Assembly (NCBI RefSeq): GCF_963360655.1 | Contig: NZ_OY725717.1 | Location: forward strand, 434,001 to 498,000 | DNA: 64,000 bases | Direction: 5' to 3' | Source of the DNA: Collinsella aerofaciens | GTDB taxonomy: Bacteria; Actinomycetota; Coriobacteriia; Coriobacteriales; Coriobacteriaceae | In this document: piece after piece, positions 46,972-56,745 of the stretch | How positions within the stretch are numbered: position 1 is the stretch's first letter | How the letters are laid out: every line of letters starts with the position of its first letter | Program-made: the position numbers and the translations under genes | The notes under the pieces: generated by a model | The model's input: the letters and a program-made list of their open reading frames with translations, nothing else | Told to the model about the DNA's origin: nothing | Databases searched by the model: none

Positions 46972-48339
46972 TTAGCGGGGCACGTAGCGGCCGGGTTGGG
47001 CTCCGGTGGGCTCGCCATCGCGTGCCGCCAGCACGCCGTTCACAAACACGGCCTTGGCGCGGCCATGTGCCTCAAAACCCTCGAGCGGCGTGTAGTCCAC
47101 AGCCTGATGCTGCGTCGCCGCGCTAATGGTCCAGCGCGCCTTGGGATCCCACACGCACACGTCGGCATCGGCGCCCTCGGCAAGACAGCCCTTGCGCGGA
47201 TACATGCCAAAGACGCGCGCCGGGTTCTCGCTCATCAAGCGGCACAGATCCTCGGGTCCCAGCTGGCCCTCAAAGCTCGTGGCAATCGCGACGGGACGAT
47301 GCTCCACGCCGGGCCCGCCGTTGGGAATCGCGCGGAAATCATCGCGTCCGCGGTCCTTTTGCCCGTGCAGGTTAAAGCTGCAATGATCGGTCGCAATAGT
47401 ATCGATCTCGCCGGCCACAAGCGCCTCGCGCAGCGCGGCACGGTCGCCGGCATGGCGCAGTGGCGGGCTCATCACATACTTGGCACCCGCAAAGCCGTCC
47501 TCGCCCTGCTCCAAGTAGCAAGTATCGTCGAGCATCAGATACTGAGGGCAGGTCTCGACATAGATGTTCTTCTGCCCGCGCGCTTTGGCAGCGCGAATGG
47601 CCTCGAGCCCCAGCTTGGTCGAAAGGTGCACCACATTGACTGGAGCGTCCCCGGCTAAGTGCGCCAGATACAGCAGACGACTCACGGCCTCACCCTCGCA
47701 CACGTCCGGACGGCTGAGCGCATGCCCCTCGGGCCCATGAATCCCCTGCTCGTACACGCGCTTCTGCAGTTCATTCACCAGCGTACCGTTCTCGCAATGC
47801 ACGCAGAGCATGCCGCCCACGCGCTTGAGTTCCTCCAGCACCTCGAGCGTCTCGGCGTCGTCCAGGCGCAGGTGGTCATAGGCAAAGTAGGTCTTAAACG
47901 ACGACACGCCCGCCTCGCGCATGGCCGAAAGATCGGCGCGGTTGCGTTCATTCCACTCGGCGAGTGCCATATGAAACGCGTAGTTGGCCGTGCAGGTTCC
48001 GTCGGCGCGGCGATGCCACTCGGCCAAGGCATCGGGCATGGTCACGCCGCGATCGGCCGTCGCGTAGTCCACGATGGTCGTCGTACCGCCGCAGGCAGCC
48101 GCACGCGTACCGGTCTCAAAGCTATCGGCCGTCCAATCCATGCCAGTCCAGCACTGCATGTGCGTGTGGCCGTCGATAAAGCCGGGGAACACCCAACAGT
48201 CGGTGGCGTCCTGGACGGTATCGCCCTCGCCCGGCTCGATTGCCGCGGCGATCCGCACAATCTTATCGCCCTCCATGGCAAGATCGGCGCGGCGAAGCCC
48301 CTGGGGCGTCACGAGCGCGCCGTTTTTGATGATGATCAT
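46972..48339 (-). CDS. hyuA: Dihydropyrimidinase/hydantoinase-like amidohydrolase (HyuA)
   Basis: Cyclic-amide hydrolase of the dihydropyrimidinase/D-hydantoinase group, 455 residues. Metal ligands appear in PGFIDGHTHMQCW near residue 55, in the SSFKTYFAYDHLRL lysine region near 147, in CVHCENGTLV near 180, and in TIATDHCSFNLHGQ near 310. In E. coli hyuA lies in the same cluster as ygeW, ygeX and ygeY, and it is proposed to open a ring intermediate of anaerobic purine breakdown. The ATG follows GGAG. It is followed downstream by repeat D and preceded by the mocA-like gene nine bases away. Confidence 0.92.
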   Translation of the reverse strand: MIIIKNGALVTPQGLRRADLAMEGDKIVRIAAAIEPGEGDTVQDATDCWVFPGFIDGHTHMQCWTGMDWTADSFETGTRAAACGGTTTIVDYATADRGVTMPDALAEWHRRADGTCTANYAFHMALAEWNERNRADLSAMREAGVSSFKTYFAYDHLRLDDAETLEVLEELKRVGGMLCVHCENGTLVNELQKRVYEQGIHGPEGHALSRPDVCEGEAVSRLLYLAHLAGDAPVNVVHLSTKLGLEAIRAAKARGQKNIYVETCPQYLMLDDTCYLEQGEDGFAGAKYVMSPPLRHAGDRAALREALVAGEIDTIATDHCSFNLHGQKDRGRDDFRAIPNGGPGVEHRPVAIATSFEGQLGPEDLCRLMSENPARVFGMYPRKGCLAEGADADVCVWDPKARWTISAATQHQAVDYTPLEGFEAHGRAKAVFVNGVLAARDGEPTGAQPGRYVPR

Positions 48340-48348
48340 AATTGCTCC

Positions 48349-48963
48349 TTATTGATTGATGCAGTTGGCCACGCGATCAAAATACGAGCAGGCGGCGATA
48401 TGCTCCGTTATGCGTTGCTGTCCCTTGGCGGTATCGACGTCCCACAGCTCGTAGGCACGCGCCTCGACCAGCACCACGTCGGTACGGTCCTTGAGGATCG
48501 AACCGCCGCCGTCCTTGCCCTCAAGACACATAAGTGCATCGAACAGTTCCGCCGGAAAGAGCACCGGGCTCGAAGGCTCACCGTTGCACGCAAGACGCAC
48601 CGGATGTTTGCGGCCACACTCGTCAAACGCACGAACCATAGCCTCAAAAGAACCCGAACTCACGAGCGGCTGGTCGCCCGGCAAAAAGAGGCAACCTTTC
48701 CAGTTGCGTTCGACTCCCCACGAAAGGCCCGCACGGACGCTTTCGCTGCGCAGCTCGCCATCGTGCAGCACGCACGGGCAATGCTTGTCCTCGCAAATCT
48801 GGGCGACCTCGGGCCAACGCGTCGAAACCACGACGTCAAAGCCCCGGGGAACCGAATCGATGGTCCGGGCAATCAGCGGCTCGCCATAGATATCGGCAAG
48901 CATCTTGTTAGAGCCAAACCGCTTGCCCTCGCCCGAAGCCATAATGACGCATCCAAGTTTCAT
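48349..48963 (-). CDS. MocA/YgfJ-family molybdenum cofactor cytidylyltransferase-like protein
   Basis: A 204-residue nucleotidyltransferase-fold protein of the MobA/MocA group. The N-terminal motif KLGCVIMASGEGKRFGSNKM is the nucleotide-binding loop, and the metal-binding aspartate is in LFLPGDQPLVS near residue 99. MocA transfers CMP to the molybdopterin cofactor of xanthine-dehydrogenase-type enzymes; the YgfJ subgroup goes with selenium-dependent hydroxylases. I chose the ATG at 48963 behind GGGGAGG; an upstream in-frame ATG at 49062 would run through the ygeW terminator. It probably forms an operon with hyuA. Confidence 0.9.
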   Translation of the reverse strand: MKLGCVIMASGEGKRFGSNKMLADIYGEPLIARTIDSVPRGFDVVVSTRWPEVAQICEDKHCPCVLHDGELRSESVRAGLSWGVERNWKGCLFLPGDQPLVSSGSFEAMVRAFDECGRKHPVRLACNGEPSSPVLFPAELFDALMCLEGKDGGGSILKDRTDVVLVEARAYELWDVDTAKGQQRITEHIAACSYFDRVANCINQ

Positions 48964-49050
48964 GGTGATACCTCCCCTGAAACCATCGTACCCATAACTC
49001 GCGCCGCGGGCATCTACATCGAAAGCGCTTATCCCGCACGCCCGCGATGC

Positions 49051-49089
49051 AAAAAGGGGCACCCCGCCGGTTGGCAGAGCGCCCCCTTT
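49051..49089 (-). terminator. Rho-independent terminator after ygeW
   Basis: On the minus strand arms AAAGGGGGC and GCCCCTTT (one bulge) are followed by TTTTT, 24 bases past the ygeW stop. It separates the ygeX-ygeY-ygeW genes from mocA-hyuA. Confidence 0.75.
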
Positions 49090-49112
49090 ACATGGCTTAC
49101 CTCAACCCGGCT

Positions 49113-50315
49113 TTAGGCCTGGAGCCAACGGGCGGTGTTGCGCTCGTCGAGGGCCTTGAGGGTAGCGGCGGGATCGGCAACCTTCTGCAGGAACATCATG
49201 GCTGCGATGGCGTACGGCTTGTAGCTGGCCTCCTTGTACATGCCCACGCGGTGCATGTCGAAGACGTCGGCGTTAACCTCGCCGTGCTCGCAAGAGACAC
49301 CGGAGATGTCGGCGGGCAGCGGGTGCATAAAGATGGTGTCCTGGCCGTTGGCAGTCTTCTTCATGAGCTCGGTCGTGGAGCACCAGTCCTGATGGGTGGC
49401 GTTCTGGGCGAGCAGCTCCTTCTCGAGCGCGGCGATGCCGGCGTCGTCGCCCTCGGCGTACAGGTTGGTGCGCTTCTCCATGGCGGCAAACGGAGCCCAG
49501 CTCTTGGGGATCACGATGTCGGCGCCCTCGAAGGCCTCGGCCATAGTGTTGACCTGCTTAAAGGTGGTGCCGGACTCGGCGGCATAACCCTTGGCGCGCT
49601 CGACGACCTCAGGCATGAGGTCGTAGCCCTCGGGGTGGGCCAGGGTGACGTCCATGCCAAAGCGGGGCAGCAGGCTGATCAGCGACTGCGGGCAGGACAG
49701 CGGCTTGCCGTAAGAGGGCGAATAAGCCCAGGTGACGGCAACCTTCTTGCCCTTGAGGTTCTCGAGGCCGCCAAACTCGTTGATGAGGTAGAGCATGTCG
49801 GCAGAGGACTGCGTGGGGTGATCGGAGTCGGACTGCAGGGAGATGAGCGTGGGACGGTGATCCAGAACGCCGTCCTCGTAAGCCTGCTGGACAGACTCGG
49901 AGACCTCGGCCATGTAGGCGTCGCCCTTGCCGATGTACATGTCATCGCGGATGCCGATGACGTCGGCCATGAAGGAGATCATGGTAGCGGTCTCGCGGAC
50001 GGTCTCGCCGTGAGCGATCTGGGACTTCTTCTCGTCCAGGTCCTGCAGCTCAAGGCCGAGCAGGTTGGCGGCCTTAGAGAAGGAGAAGCGCGTACGGGTG
50101 GAGTTGTCACGGAACAGGGAGACGGCCAGGCCCGAGTCGAAGATCTTGGACGAAACGTTGTTCTCGCGCAGCTCGCGCAGGGCGTCGGCGACGATGTAGA
50201 GCGCCTTGAGCTCATCGGTGGTCTTGTCCCAGGTGTGCAGGAAGTCGCTGCCGTACATACCCTTAAAATCGAGGCCGTTCAGCTGCTCGACGAGCTCGGT
50301 AAACTTGACGTCCAT
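49113..50315 (-). CDS. ygeW: Knotted carbamoyltransferase YgeW
   Basis: Aspartate/ornithine carbamoyltransferase-fold protein, 400 residues, of the YgeW group whose natural substrate was long unknown. The carbamoyl-phosphate motif is SLFRDNSTRTRFSF near residue 70, and the C-terminal motif is TIFMHPLPADISG near 335. Long inserts compared with ornithine carbamoyltransferase fit YgeW. I chose the ATG at 50315, behind AAAGGA. Its neighbours ygeY and ygeX are the same as in E. coli. In the purine pathway it would handle a carbamoyl group released from the ring, which is inference. Confidence 0.93.
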   Translation of the reverse strand: MDVKFTELVEQLNGLDFKGMYGSDFLHTWDKTTDELKALYIVADALRELRENNVSSKIFDSGLAVSLFRDNSTRTRFSFSKAANLLGLELQDLDEKKSQIAHGETVRETATMISFMADVIGIRDDMYIGKGDAYMAEVSESVQQAYEDGVLDHRPTLISLQSDSDHPTQSSADMLYLINEFGGLENLKGKKVAVTWAYSPSYGKPLSCPQSLISLLPRFGMDVTLAHPEGYDLMPEVVERAKGYAAESGTTFKQVNTMAEAFEGADIVIPKSWAPFAAMEKRTNLYAEGDDAGIAALEKELLAQNATHQDWCSTTELMKKTANGQDTIFMHPLPADISGVSCEHGEVNADVFDMHRVGMYKEASYKPYAIAAMMFLQKVADPAATLKALDERNTARWLQA

Positions 50316-50516
50316 GTAAATGTCCTTTCTAAAGGTGAAACGATCGCAATGAGTAGACGTGCTCCGGCATGCGCGTGTGGCTAGAACATGCAGAGCACTA
50401 TGACGAGGACCCGCCACCGTTGAGGAAGCATGGGAGATAACGACCGCGGGCCCCGAGTCAACAGGGGATGCCGGGGACACGAGCGGCCCCCGGCTCAACA
50501 AAATCGAGGAATGGGA

Positions 50517-51902
50517 CTAATCGATCTTGTTGTTGGTCAGACCGGCGCGGAACACGGTGGCGTCGCCATCGGCCTGGCTCGGATCGTAGAGGTTCAGGGC
50601 AGCCACGTACATGGCGGCAGCGGTGACCAGGTCGTCCTTGTAGGTGACCTCGTTGGGAGCGTGAGCCTGAGACTCGGCACCCGGGCCAAAGCCCACGCAG
50701 GGGATGCCATAGCGGCCCTGGATGGAAACACAGTTCGTGGAGAAGGTCCACTTGTCGCACAGTGGACGACCAGTGCGCTTGTCCATGCTGGGCTCGCAGC
50801 CGATGCGCTCGTCACCGAACATGGCCTTGTGGGCGTCGACGAGGGCCTTGACGTGCGGAGCGGTCTCCTTGTTGATCCACGTGGGGAAGTAAGCCTCGGT
50901 CTCGTAGACCTCGCCGGTCCAGGACGGACGGTCGTACATGTACATGGAGACCTTCACGTCGTCGCCGTACTTCTTGACGGCCGGCAGGTTGCGGATCTCG
51001 TCCAGGCAGGACTCCCAGGTCTCACCGGCGGTCATGCGACGGTCGATGGAGATGGCGCAGGAATCAGCCACGGCGCAACGGCTGGGGCTGGTGTAGAAGA
51101 TCTGGCTGACGGTGCAGGTGCCGCGGCCCAGGAAGCGGGCGTCCTCGAAGTGCTCGGGGTTGTACTTGGGGTCGAGCATCTTGACGAGACCCTTGATGTC
51201 GGTCGACTCGTCGCAGCCGTTGTTGTTGAGGGCGCGGACGTCGGCGATGATGTCGGCCATCTTGTAAATGGCGTTATCGCCGCGGTCGGGAGCGGAGCCG
51301 TGGCAGGAGGTGCCGTGAACGTCGACGCGAATCTCCATGCGGCCGCGGTGACCGCGGTAGATGCCGCCGTCGGTGGGCTCGGTGGAAATGACGAACTCGG
51401 GCTTAATGCCGTCCTTGTTGTAGATGTACTGCCAGCACATGCCGTCGCAGTCCTCTTCCTGGACGGTGCCGACGACCATGATCTTATAGCCCTCAGGGAT
51501 GAGACCCATGTCCTTCATCATCTTGGCAGCGTAGGTAGCGGAAGCCATGCCGCCCTCCTGGTCAGAGCCGCCGCGGCCGTAGATGATCTCGTCGGTCTCG
51601 TAGCCCTCATAGGGATCGGCATCCCAGTTCTCGATGTTGCCGATGCCGACGGTGTCGATGTGGGAGTCGATGGCGATGATCTTGTCGCCCTCGCCCATAA
51701 AGCCCATGACGTTGCCCAGGCCGTCGACCTTGACCTCGTCATAGCCAAGGCTCTCCATCTCGGCCTTGATGCAGGCAACAACCTCACCCTCCTCGCAGGA
51801 CTCAGAGGGGTGGGAGATCATGGCGCGCAGGAAGCGAGTCATATCAGCACGATGAGACTCAGCAGCAGCCTTGATAGCGTCGAAATCGAGTTCTTTAGCC
51901 AT
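50517..51902 (-). CDS. ygeY: YgeY-family M20 metallohydrolase
   Basis: Zinc-dependent M20-type hydrolase of 461 residues, the YgeY group once annotated as a selenium-metabolism hydrolase. Metal and catalytic motifs are [13 protein letters not shown] near residue 85, [12 protein letters not shown] near 115 and [11 protein letters not shown] near 148. The start follows AAAGG. It stands 74 bases after ygeX. The 201 bases before ygeW contain only a GC-rich imperfect hairpin and no other recognisable gene. The likely role is cleavage of an amide intermediate upstream of YgeX in purine breakdown; substrate evidence is from homologues only. Confidence 0.92.
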   Translation of the reverse strand: MAKELDFDAIKAAAESHRADMTRFLRAMISHPSESCEEGEVVACIKAEMESLGYDEVKVDGLGNVMGFMGEGDKIIAIDSHIDTVGIGNIENWDADPYEGYETDEIIYGRGGSDQEGGMASATYAAKMMKDMGLIPEGYKIMVVGTVQEEDCDGMCWQYIYNKDGIKPEFVISTEPTDGGIYRGHRGRMEIRVDVHGTSCHGSAPDRGDNAIYKMADIIADVRALNNNGCDESTDIKGLVKMLDPKYNPEHFEDARFLGRGTCTVSQIFYTSPSRCAVADSCAISIDRRMTAGETWESCLDEIRNLPAVKKYGDDVKVSMYMYDRPSWTGEVYETEAYFPTWINKETAPHVKALVDAHKAMFGDERIGCEPSMDKRTGRPLCDKWTFSTNCVSIQGRYGIPCVGFGPGAESQAHAPNEVTYKDDLVTAAAMYVAALNLYDPSQADGDATVFRAGLTNNKID

Positions 51903-51976
51903 TGTTCATAACCTTTCAAACGAAGAAATCTACCTGTGAGGTGGCGGAGCGATACCTATTTACTCCGCCCTAACGA

Positions 51977-53191
51977 TTAGCAAGTGGGATATTCGCCTTC
52001 CCAAACAATACGGCGATACTGGTCGGGATCCGTATCGCCCTCGGTGGAGAAGCAGAGCACAGAGCTCGTCTTGTCCAGGCCGATGAGTTCCTTGAGCTCG
52101 GCGTACTCGGGATCGAGCATGAGGGTCTCGACCAGGCCGGTGGTCACAGCACCGGACTCGCCGGAGATGACGCGCGGGTCGCCCTTCTCGGGAGCGCCCA
52201 GGGTGCGCATGCCGCGAGCGGTGACCCAGTCGGGGCAGGACACGAAGGCGGTGGTGTGGTTGCGCAGGATATCCCAGCCCAGAATGTTGGGCTCGCCGCA
52301 GCACAGACCGGCCATGATGGAGGGCATGTCACCGTCCACGATGCGCGGATCGCCGTCGCCGGCGGCAGCGCCCTTGTACAGACAGGCGGCAGGCGCGCAC
52401 TCGACCACGACGAAGGTGGGCGGGTTATCGGGATACAGGTTGGTGAAGTAGCCCACCACGGCGCCAGCCAGCGAGCCCACGCCAGCCTGGACAAACACGT
52501 GCGTCGGGCGGTTGATGGCCATCTCACGCAGCTGCTCGGCAGCCTCGGAGGCCATGGTGCCGTAACCCTCCATGATCCAGGACGGGATCTTCTCGTAGCC
52601 CTCCCAGGCGGTGTCCTGAACGATGACGCCGCGCTCGCAGGCGTCGGCCTCGGCGGCGGCCATGCGCACGCACTCGTCGTAGTTGACCTCTTCGATGGTC
52701 ACCGTGGCGCCCTCGGCGGCGATGTTATCGAAGCGGGGCTTGGTGGAACCCTTGGGCATGTGCACGACGGCCTTCTGGCCCAGCTTGTTGGCAGCCCATG
52801 CCACGCCGCGGCCATGGTTGCCGTCGGTGGCGGTAAAGAAGGTAGCCTGGCCAAAGTCCTTGGCAAGCTGATCGGAGGTCAGGTAATCGAAGGTGCAGTC
52901 GGCAACGTCCTTGCCGGTCTCGTCGGCAATGTAGTTGGCCATGGCAAACGATCCGCCCAGAACCTTAAAGGCGTTGAGGCCAAAGCGATAGCTCTCGTCC
53001 TTAACGCACAGGTTGGACAGACCCAAGCGCGCAGCCTGACCGTCCAGGCGGGCAAGCGGGGTGACGGTATATTGAGGGAACGACTGGTGGAAGGCGCGGG
53101 CCTTCTTCACGTGGTCGAGGCTCATGATTCCCAAGTGCTTGTCATCGCTCTTGGGCATCGTGTTGCCCGCCCACTGGATCTTATCGGCCAT
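51977..53191 (-). CDS. ygeX: Diaminopropionate ammonia-lyase
   Basis: Pyridoxal-phosphate enzyme that converts 2,3-diaminopropionate to pyruvate and two ammonia. The 404 residues have the PLP lysine in SYRFGLNAFKVLGGSFA near residue 77, the TDGNHGRGVAWAANKLG motif near 120, and the glycine-rich phosphate loop in VQAGVGSLAGAVVGYF. The ATG follows AAGGAG. It is first in the ygeX-ygeY-ygeW run and is divergent from the YheO-type regulator. In gut purine degraders this step yields pyruvate for fermentation. Confidence 0.95.
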   Translation of the reverse strand: MADKIQWAGNTMPKSDDKHLGIMSLDHVKKARAFHQSFPQYTVTPLARLDGQAARLGLSNLCVKDESYRFGLNAFKVLGGSFAMANYIADETGKDVADCTFDYLTSDQLAKDFGQATFFTATDGNHGRGVAWAANKLGQKAVVHMPKGSTKPRFDNIAAEGATVTIEEVNYDECVRMAAAEADACERGVIVQDTAWEGYEKIPSWIMEGYGTMASEAAEQLREMAINRPTHVFVQAGVGSLAGAVVGYFTNLYPDNPPTFVVVECAPAACLYKGAAAGDGDPRIVDGDMPSIMAGLCCGEPNILGWDILRNHTTAFVSCPDWVTARGMRTLGAPEKGDPRVISGESGAVTTGLVETLMLDPEYAELKELIGLDKTSSVLCFSTEGDTDPDQYRRIVWEGEYPTC

Positions 53192-53468
53192 ACGGTGAAC
53201 TCCTTAAGTCCTCTCTTGCCGGCCCCCGCATACGCGTTTCAGCCCGATCCCATTCACACGACTGAACTTTTATGTGGATGCCAAACAAAAAGTTTGTTAG
53301 TAATGTTCTATCACACTTTTTGATTGGTATATCTAACGAATTGTTTGTTGCCGTAATCGGTACTTTTTCGCCGCCGAACGGTCATGAATTGCCTTGTTGA
53401 TGGATTTGTTTGCGGTCATGTGTGGTTTATGGCACAGTGAGCCCAAACTAATTTTTAGGAAGGTACCC
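53192..53468. promoter_or_regulatory. Divergent promoter region between ygeX and its likely regulator
   Basis: A 277-base, AT-rich spacer between divergent genes. It contains the inverted repeat AACAAA-AAG-TTTGTT (53284-53298) and a further TTTGTT at 53343. These could be operator half-sites of the adjacent regulator. No -35/-10 pair stands out. Confidence 0.35.
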
Positions 53469-54122
53469 ATGACCCCCGCACAGATTGAGTTTTACAAGCG
53501 CCTCGCACACGGTCTGGCGCTCCAATTTGGCCCCAACTGCGAAGTCGTCGTCCACGATCTGGAGACCGAGGACGTGGACCATTCCATCGTAGTGATCGAA
53601 AACGGCCACGTCAGCGGGCGCAAACTGGGTGACGGCCCCAGCCATATCGTGTTTGAGTCCATGCACGAGGGCGCCACCGATGTACACGACCGCGAGCCGT
53701 ACCTCACTAAAACCACCGACGGTAAGCTGCTCAAATCGTCGACGATCTTTATCCGCAACGATGAGGGCAAACCCGTCGGCATTTTGGGCATCAACTTTGA
53801 CATTACGCTCATGAAGGCTTTTGAGCGCTCGCTCGACGCTTTTACCGGCACCGGCGGCACGGGCTATACCGAGCCCGAGCCCATTACCAAGAACATCGGC
53901 GACCTGCTCGAGGACCTGCTGCACGAGTGCGAGCAGTTTGTGGGCAAGCCCGCGGCACTCATGACCAAAGACGAGCGCATTCGTGCCATTGGCTACCTCG
54001 ACCGTCGCGGCGCCTTCCTCATTTCCAAGTCGAGCGAGCGCGCCTGCGAGTTCTTTGGCATCTCCAAGTACAGCTTCTATAGCTACCTCAATGAGGCCAA
54101 GGCTGCTGCCGGCGACAAGTAG
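53469..54122 (+). CDS. YheO-like PAS/HTH transcriptional regulator
   Basis: A 217-residue regulator with an N-terminal YheO-type PAS domain (residues about 5-125, with PNCEVVVHDLE, REPYLTKTTDGKLLKSSTIF and PVGILGINFDIT) and a C-terminal helix-turn-helix of the HTH_22 type, with SERACEFFGISKYSFYSYLN. Such proteins often sit next to and control genes for amino-acid or diaminopropionate breakdown. It is divergent from ygeX, so control of the ygeXYW genes is likely. I chose the ATG at 53469, behind GGAAGG; earlier in-frame ATGs lack a ribosome site. Confidence 0.85.
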   Translation: MTPAQIEFYKRLAHGLALQFGPNCEVVVHDLETEDVDHSIVVIENGHVSGRKLGDGPSHIVFESMHEGATDVHDREPYLTKTTDGKLLKSSTIFIRNDEGKPVGILGINFDITLMKAFERSLDAFTGTGGTGYTEPEPITKNIGDLLEDLLHECEQFVGKPAALMTKDERIRAIGYLDRRGAFLISKSSERACEFFGISKYSFYSYLNEAKAAAGDK

Positions 54123-54245
54123 GCACTCGCCTGGATTGCCCCTCCCCTTTTGGGCGCGAGTTCTGGAAAGCGCGAATCCAAGACCGAGCCGCTTGGGAAG
54201 TTCCATATAATCGATGTCATTAGTATTTCGAAAGGATGGAACAGA

Positions 54246-55232
54246 ATGGCGTTGAGCAAGGCATCATGCACCGGTCGCGGATTGATTCCGGCAATTGGTG
54301 GACATGTGCACCGCATGTTCGATGAGGGTGAAGACGACCTGTTTTCGCTGAGCCTTGACGACGTGATGGATGATCGCCCGTGGACCACCGACGAACTCAT
54401 GGGCGGCGGGGCTCGCCCGTCAACCCCCAATCCCGCACTTGCGCCTAAGTCCGCACCTGCGCCGACTCCTGCGCAGTCGCCTGTTTCGACGCCCGCGCCT
54501 ACGCCCGCACCCACTTCGGCGCCCACGACCGCTCCCCGCCCCGCAAGCGACCCGTCCGAGACCGCGGCATTTCTCGCTGCAGCGACGCAGGGCAAATCGG
54601 CCGACAGCACCGTTATGTACAGCGCCCAGCAGTTGCCTGTTCCTGCGGCACGCAAGCCTCCGATCGCAAGGCTCGACGAGCCCGTTGCCCATCAGGTTGC
54701 CTACGATTCCTGGGCCACAGCCGATCTGGATGAGACCTCTACCGGCATGCCGGCGCTCGACGTTCCAGTTAACCCGCTTTTTGCCACCAACACGAGCGCC
54801 GTGGACTATGAGGGCGGTGCAGCATATTCCGATTATTCCGATGACTATGCTGGCAATGGTCGCATCGAGACCGAGGGTTATGGCACCGCATCAAGCGATT
54901 ATCTCAACGATCCGTACGCCGCCACGCCTGCGCCGGAATATGACCCGGAGGCCGCGTCCGCGCCGGCGTATACCAAAAGCACGGGCGAAGAGCGCTTCGC
55001 CGATTATTACGCCGAGGAAAAGGAGCTGCGTTTCTCGGAATTTCCGCAGGCAGTCAAGGTTGCCTTTATCGCCATTATCATTGCCCTGCTCGGCGTCATT
55101 GCGTTTGAGGGATTCCAGCTGTTCCGCGGCCCCACCCAAGCGGAGTCGGAGACCCAGCAAAAAGAGGACGAAAACCAGTACCTGGACATCAACACCCTCA
55201 AGGGCGACCCCAACGACGGGGATGATGAGTAG
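54246..55232 (+). CDS. Proline/alanine-rich single-pass membrane protein, unknown
   Basis: A 328-residue protein not recognised as a known family. Residues 1-55 are moderately conserved-looking and acidic. A long Pro/Ala/Thr-rich, low-complexity stretch follows (about 58-110), then a Tyr/Asp-rich region. One hydrophobic segment lies near residues 275-298 (VKVAFIAIIIALLGVIAFEGF), with a short acidic tail. The order resembles membrane-anchored cytoplasmic scaffolds, with the N-terminus probably inside. The start at 54246 follows AAGGAT. It is plus strand, after the regulator by 123 bases, and convergent with the ATPase gene. Confidence 0.6.
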   Translation: MALSKASCTGRGLIPAIGGHVHRMFDEGEDDLFSLSLDDVMDDRPWTTDELMGGGARPSTPNPALAPKSAPAPTPAQSPVSTPAPTPAPTSAPTTAPRPASDPSETAAFLAAATQGKSADSTVMYSAQQLPVPAARKPPIARLDEPVAHQVAYDSWATADLDETSTGMPALDVPVNPLFATNTSAVDYEGGAAYSDYSDDYAGNGRIETEGYGTASSDYLNDPYAATPAPEYDPEAASAPAYTKSTGEERFADYYAEEKELRFSEFPQAVKVAFIAIIIALLGVIAFEGFQLFRGPTQAESETQQKEDENQYLDINTLKGDPNDGDDE

Positions 55233-55269
55233 CGAGGGTTAAGGGAGGGCCGGAAGAGCCGGCGGCACG

Positions 55270-56592
55270 TTACGGCTCCAAAAGCCCTGCCATAAAGATG
55301 GGCAGATACAGCACGTCACCATCGCGGTGAAGATTGCATTCCGCAAGTACCAGGGCGCGATCGATTCCGTAGCCCTTCGTTGCCAGTGCGTTATCGAGCG
55401 CCGCGTGGGACTTAAAGCTCTTGCCCGATTTGACCTCGATGGCAAGCACTTCCCCATCGAACGTCTCTTCCACAAAATCGAGCTCACCGACCTTTTTGGA
55501 TGTAAAGTAGCGCAATCTAAATCCATGAGCTTTGAGCTCTTGGGCAACGAAGCCCTCAAACGCCGCCCCCATGTTCATGCCAAAGGCGTCTTCCGCCTCC
55601 CCATCAAAAACGCCTTGGGCGACCCTTTTGGAATACGACGACATGAGCATTCCGGTGTCCAAGTAAAACAGCTTAAACAGATTTCGTTGCTCACCCAATA
55701 AAAGGGGTGCCACGGGCGCCGTTACGTTATACACGGGAAGCGCAACGCCTGCCTCCGATAACCAGAGAAAATGATCTGTCACCTGCGAAAAACGTTTGAC
55801 ACCGTTAATCGATGACAGTTTGAATCGCTTGTTTTTGGAGCCGGCCTCACTGGGAATCAAATCATAGATATCGCGAATAACCAAGCGTAGCTCGGGCGGA
55901 GCGTACTTTGCGATGTCATCGCGATACAGGGCGTGAAGATCGCGGTGGATGTTTCGAACCTCGTCGACATTGCGCGTCGCCAAGAAGGAATTGACCGCGT
56001 CGGGCATGCCTCCCACCACAACATACTGATGGAACAGATCGAGCAAGCGGTCATACAGGTAGCCAGGGAGCTCCCCCTCATCCTTTAGACAGCCCCTGAG
56101 CATGTCAAACACGCTGGCACCAACGCCATTTGCCCAGCAAAACTCCTCAAAGTCGAGCGGGTACATCTGGACCTGCTCGACATACCCCACCGGCAGGGAA
56201 TCGATGCCCTCGAGCTCCACGCCAAGGAGCGATCCGGTAAGGATGTATCGAAAGTCGCCGCGCTGGACCAGGTATTTGATAAACGTCACCACGTTGGGGC
56301 ATCGCTGCACCTCGTCGATAACCACGACGGTCTTGTTCGCAACCATCGGCTGCGTCGCAGCGATAGACATGCGCATAAGCAGGTCGTCCGCACTTTTCGC
56401 CGCCAAAAACGACTCGCGCACGGACGCGTCGGCGATAAGGTCGAACGTCACGACATTTTCGAATGATTCGCTTGCAAACGCGTTGACCAGATATGACTTT
56501 CCCACCTGCCGGGCGCCCTTGACCAAAAGAGCCTTGTTAGGCGACAAGGCAAGCCAAGATTCAAACTGTGCTTTCGCTTTTCTCTGTAGCAT
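55270..56592 (-). CDS. AAA+ ATPase with DUF4143 C-terminal domain
   Basis: A 440-residue ATPase of a family frequent in gut anaerobes and of uncertain role. The N-terminal AAA domain has Walker A VKGARQVGKSYLV near residue 25 and Walker B TVVVIDEVQRCPN near 82. The C-terminal DUF4143 half ends with a nuclease-like fold containing GELDFVEETFDGEVLAIEVKSGKS near 385, which has the D...E.K pattern. I chose the ATG at 56592, behind AAGGGGTG, over an upstream 56625 start. Its promoter region carries 33-bp-period repeats, suggesting tight regulation. Confidence 0.85.
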   Translation of the reverse strand: MLQRKAKAQFESWLALSPNKALLVKGARQVGKSYLVNAFASESFENVVTFDLIADASVRESFLAAKSADDLLMRMSIAATQPMVANKTVVVIDEVQRCPNVVTFIKYLVQRGDFRYILTGSLLGVELEGIDSLPVGYVEQVQMYPLDFEEFCWANGVGASVFDMLRGCLKDEGELPGYLYDRLLDLFHQYVVVGGMPDAVNSFLATRNVDEVRNIHRDLHALYRDDIAKYAPPELRLVIRDIYDLIPSEAGSKNKRFKLSSINGVKRFSQVTDHFLWLSEAGVALPVYNVTAPVAPLLLGEQRNLFKLFYLDTGMLMSSYSKRVAQGVFDGEAEDAFGMNMGAAFEGFVAQELKAHGFRLRYFTSKKVGELDFVEETFDGEVLAIEVKSGKSFKSHAALDNALATKGYGIDRALVLAECNLHRDGDVLYLPIFMAGLLEP

Positions 56593-56629
56593 AAGCGCAC
56601 CCCTTATTACATGCTGTTTTAGCACTAGG

Positions 56630-56745
56630 ATACACTTTTCCGTAGTTGTTAGGTGCTTATTTCGACACTTTTTCGAGATATTTAAGTGTGTATTACGACA
56701 CTTTTCCGTACTTTTACACGGCTGATTTCGACACTTTTTCTGATT
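56630..56745. repeat. Degenerate tandem repeat with exact 33-bp period
   Basis: ACACTTTT recurs at 56632, 56665, 56698 and 56731, exactly 33 bases apart; three copies are preceded by CG and most are followed by (T/C)CG. The longest shared string is TTTCGACACTTTTTC. The array starts 38 bases upstream of the DUF4143 ATPase gene. Thirty-three bases is about three helical turns, so bound proteins would line up on one DNA face. Because 33 is a multiple of three, the repeats also encode a recurring Asp-Thr-Phe on the plus strand. Confidence 0.8.

Noticed and set aside
56630-56745. CRISPR array
   Set aside because: The repeats are only about 10-15 bases, spacers would be about 20 bases, only four copies exist, and there are no cas genes.
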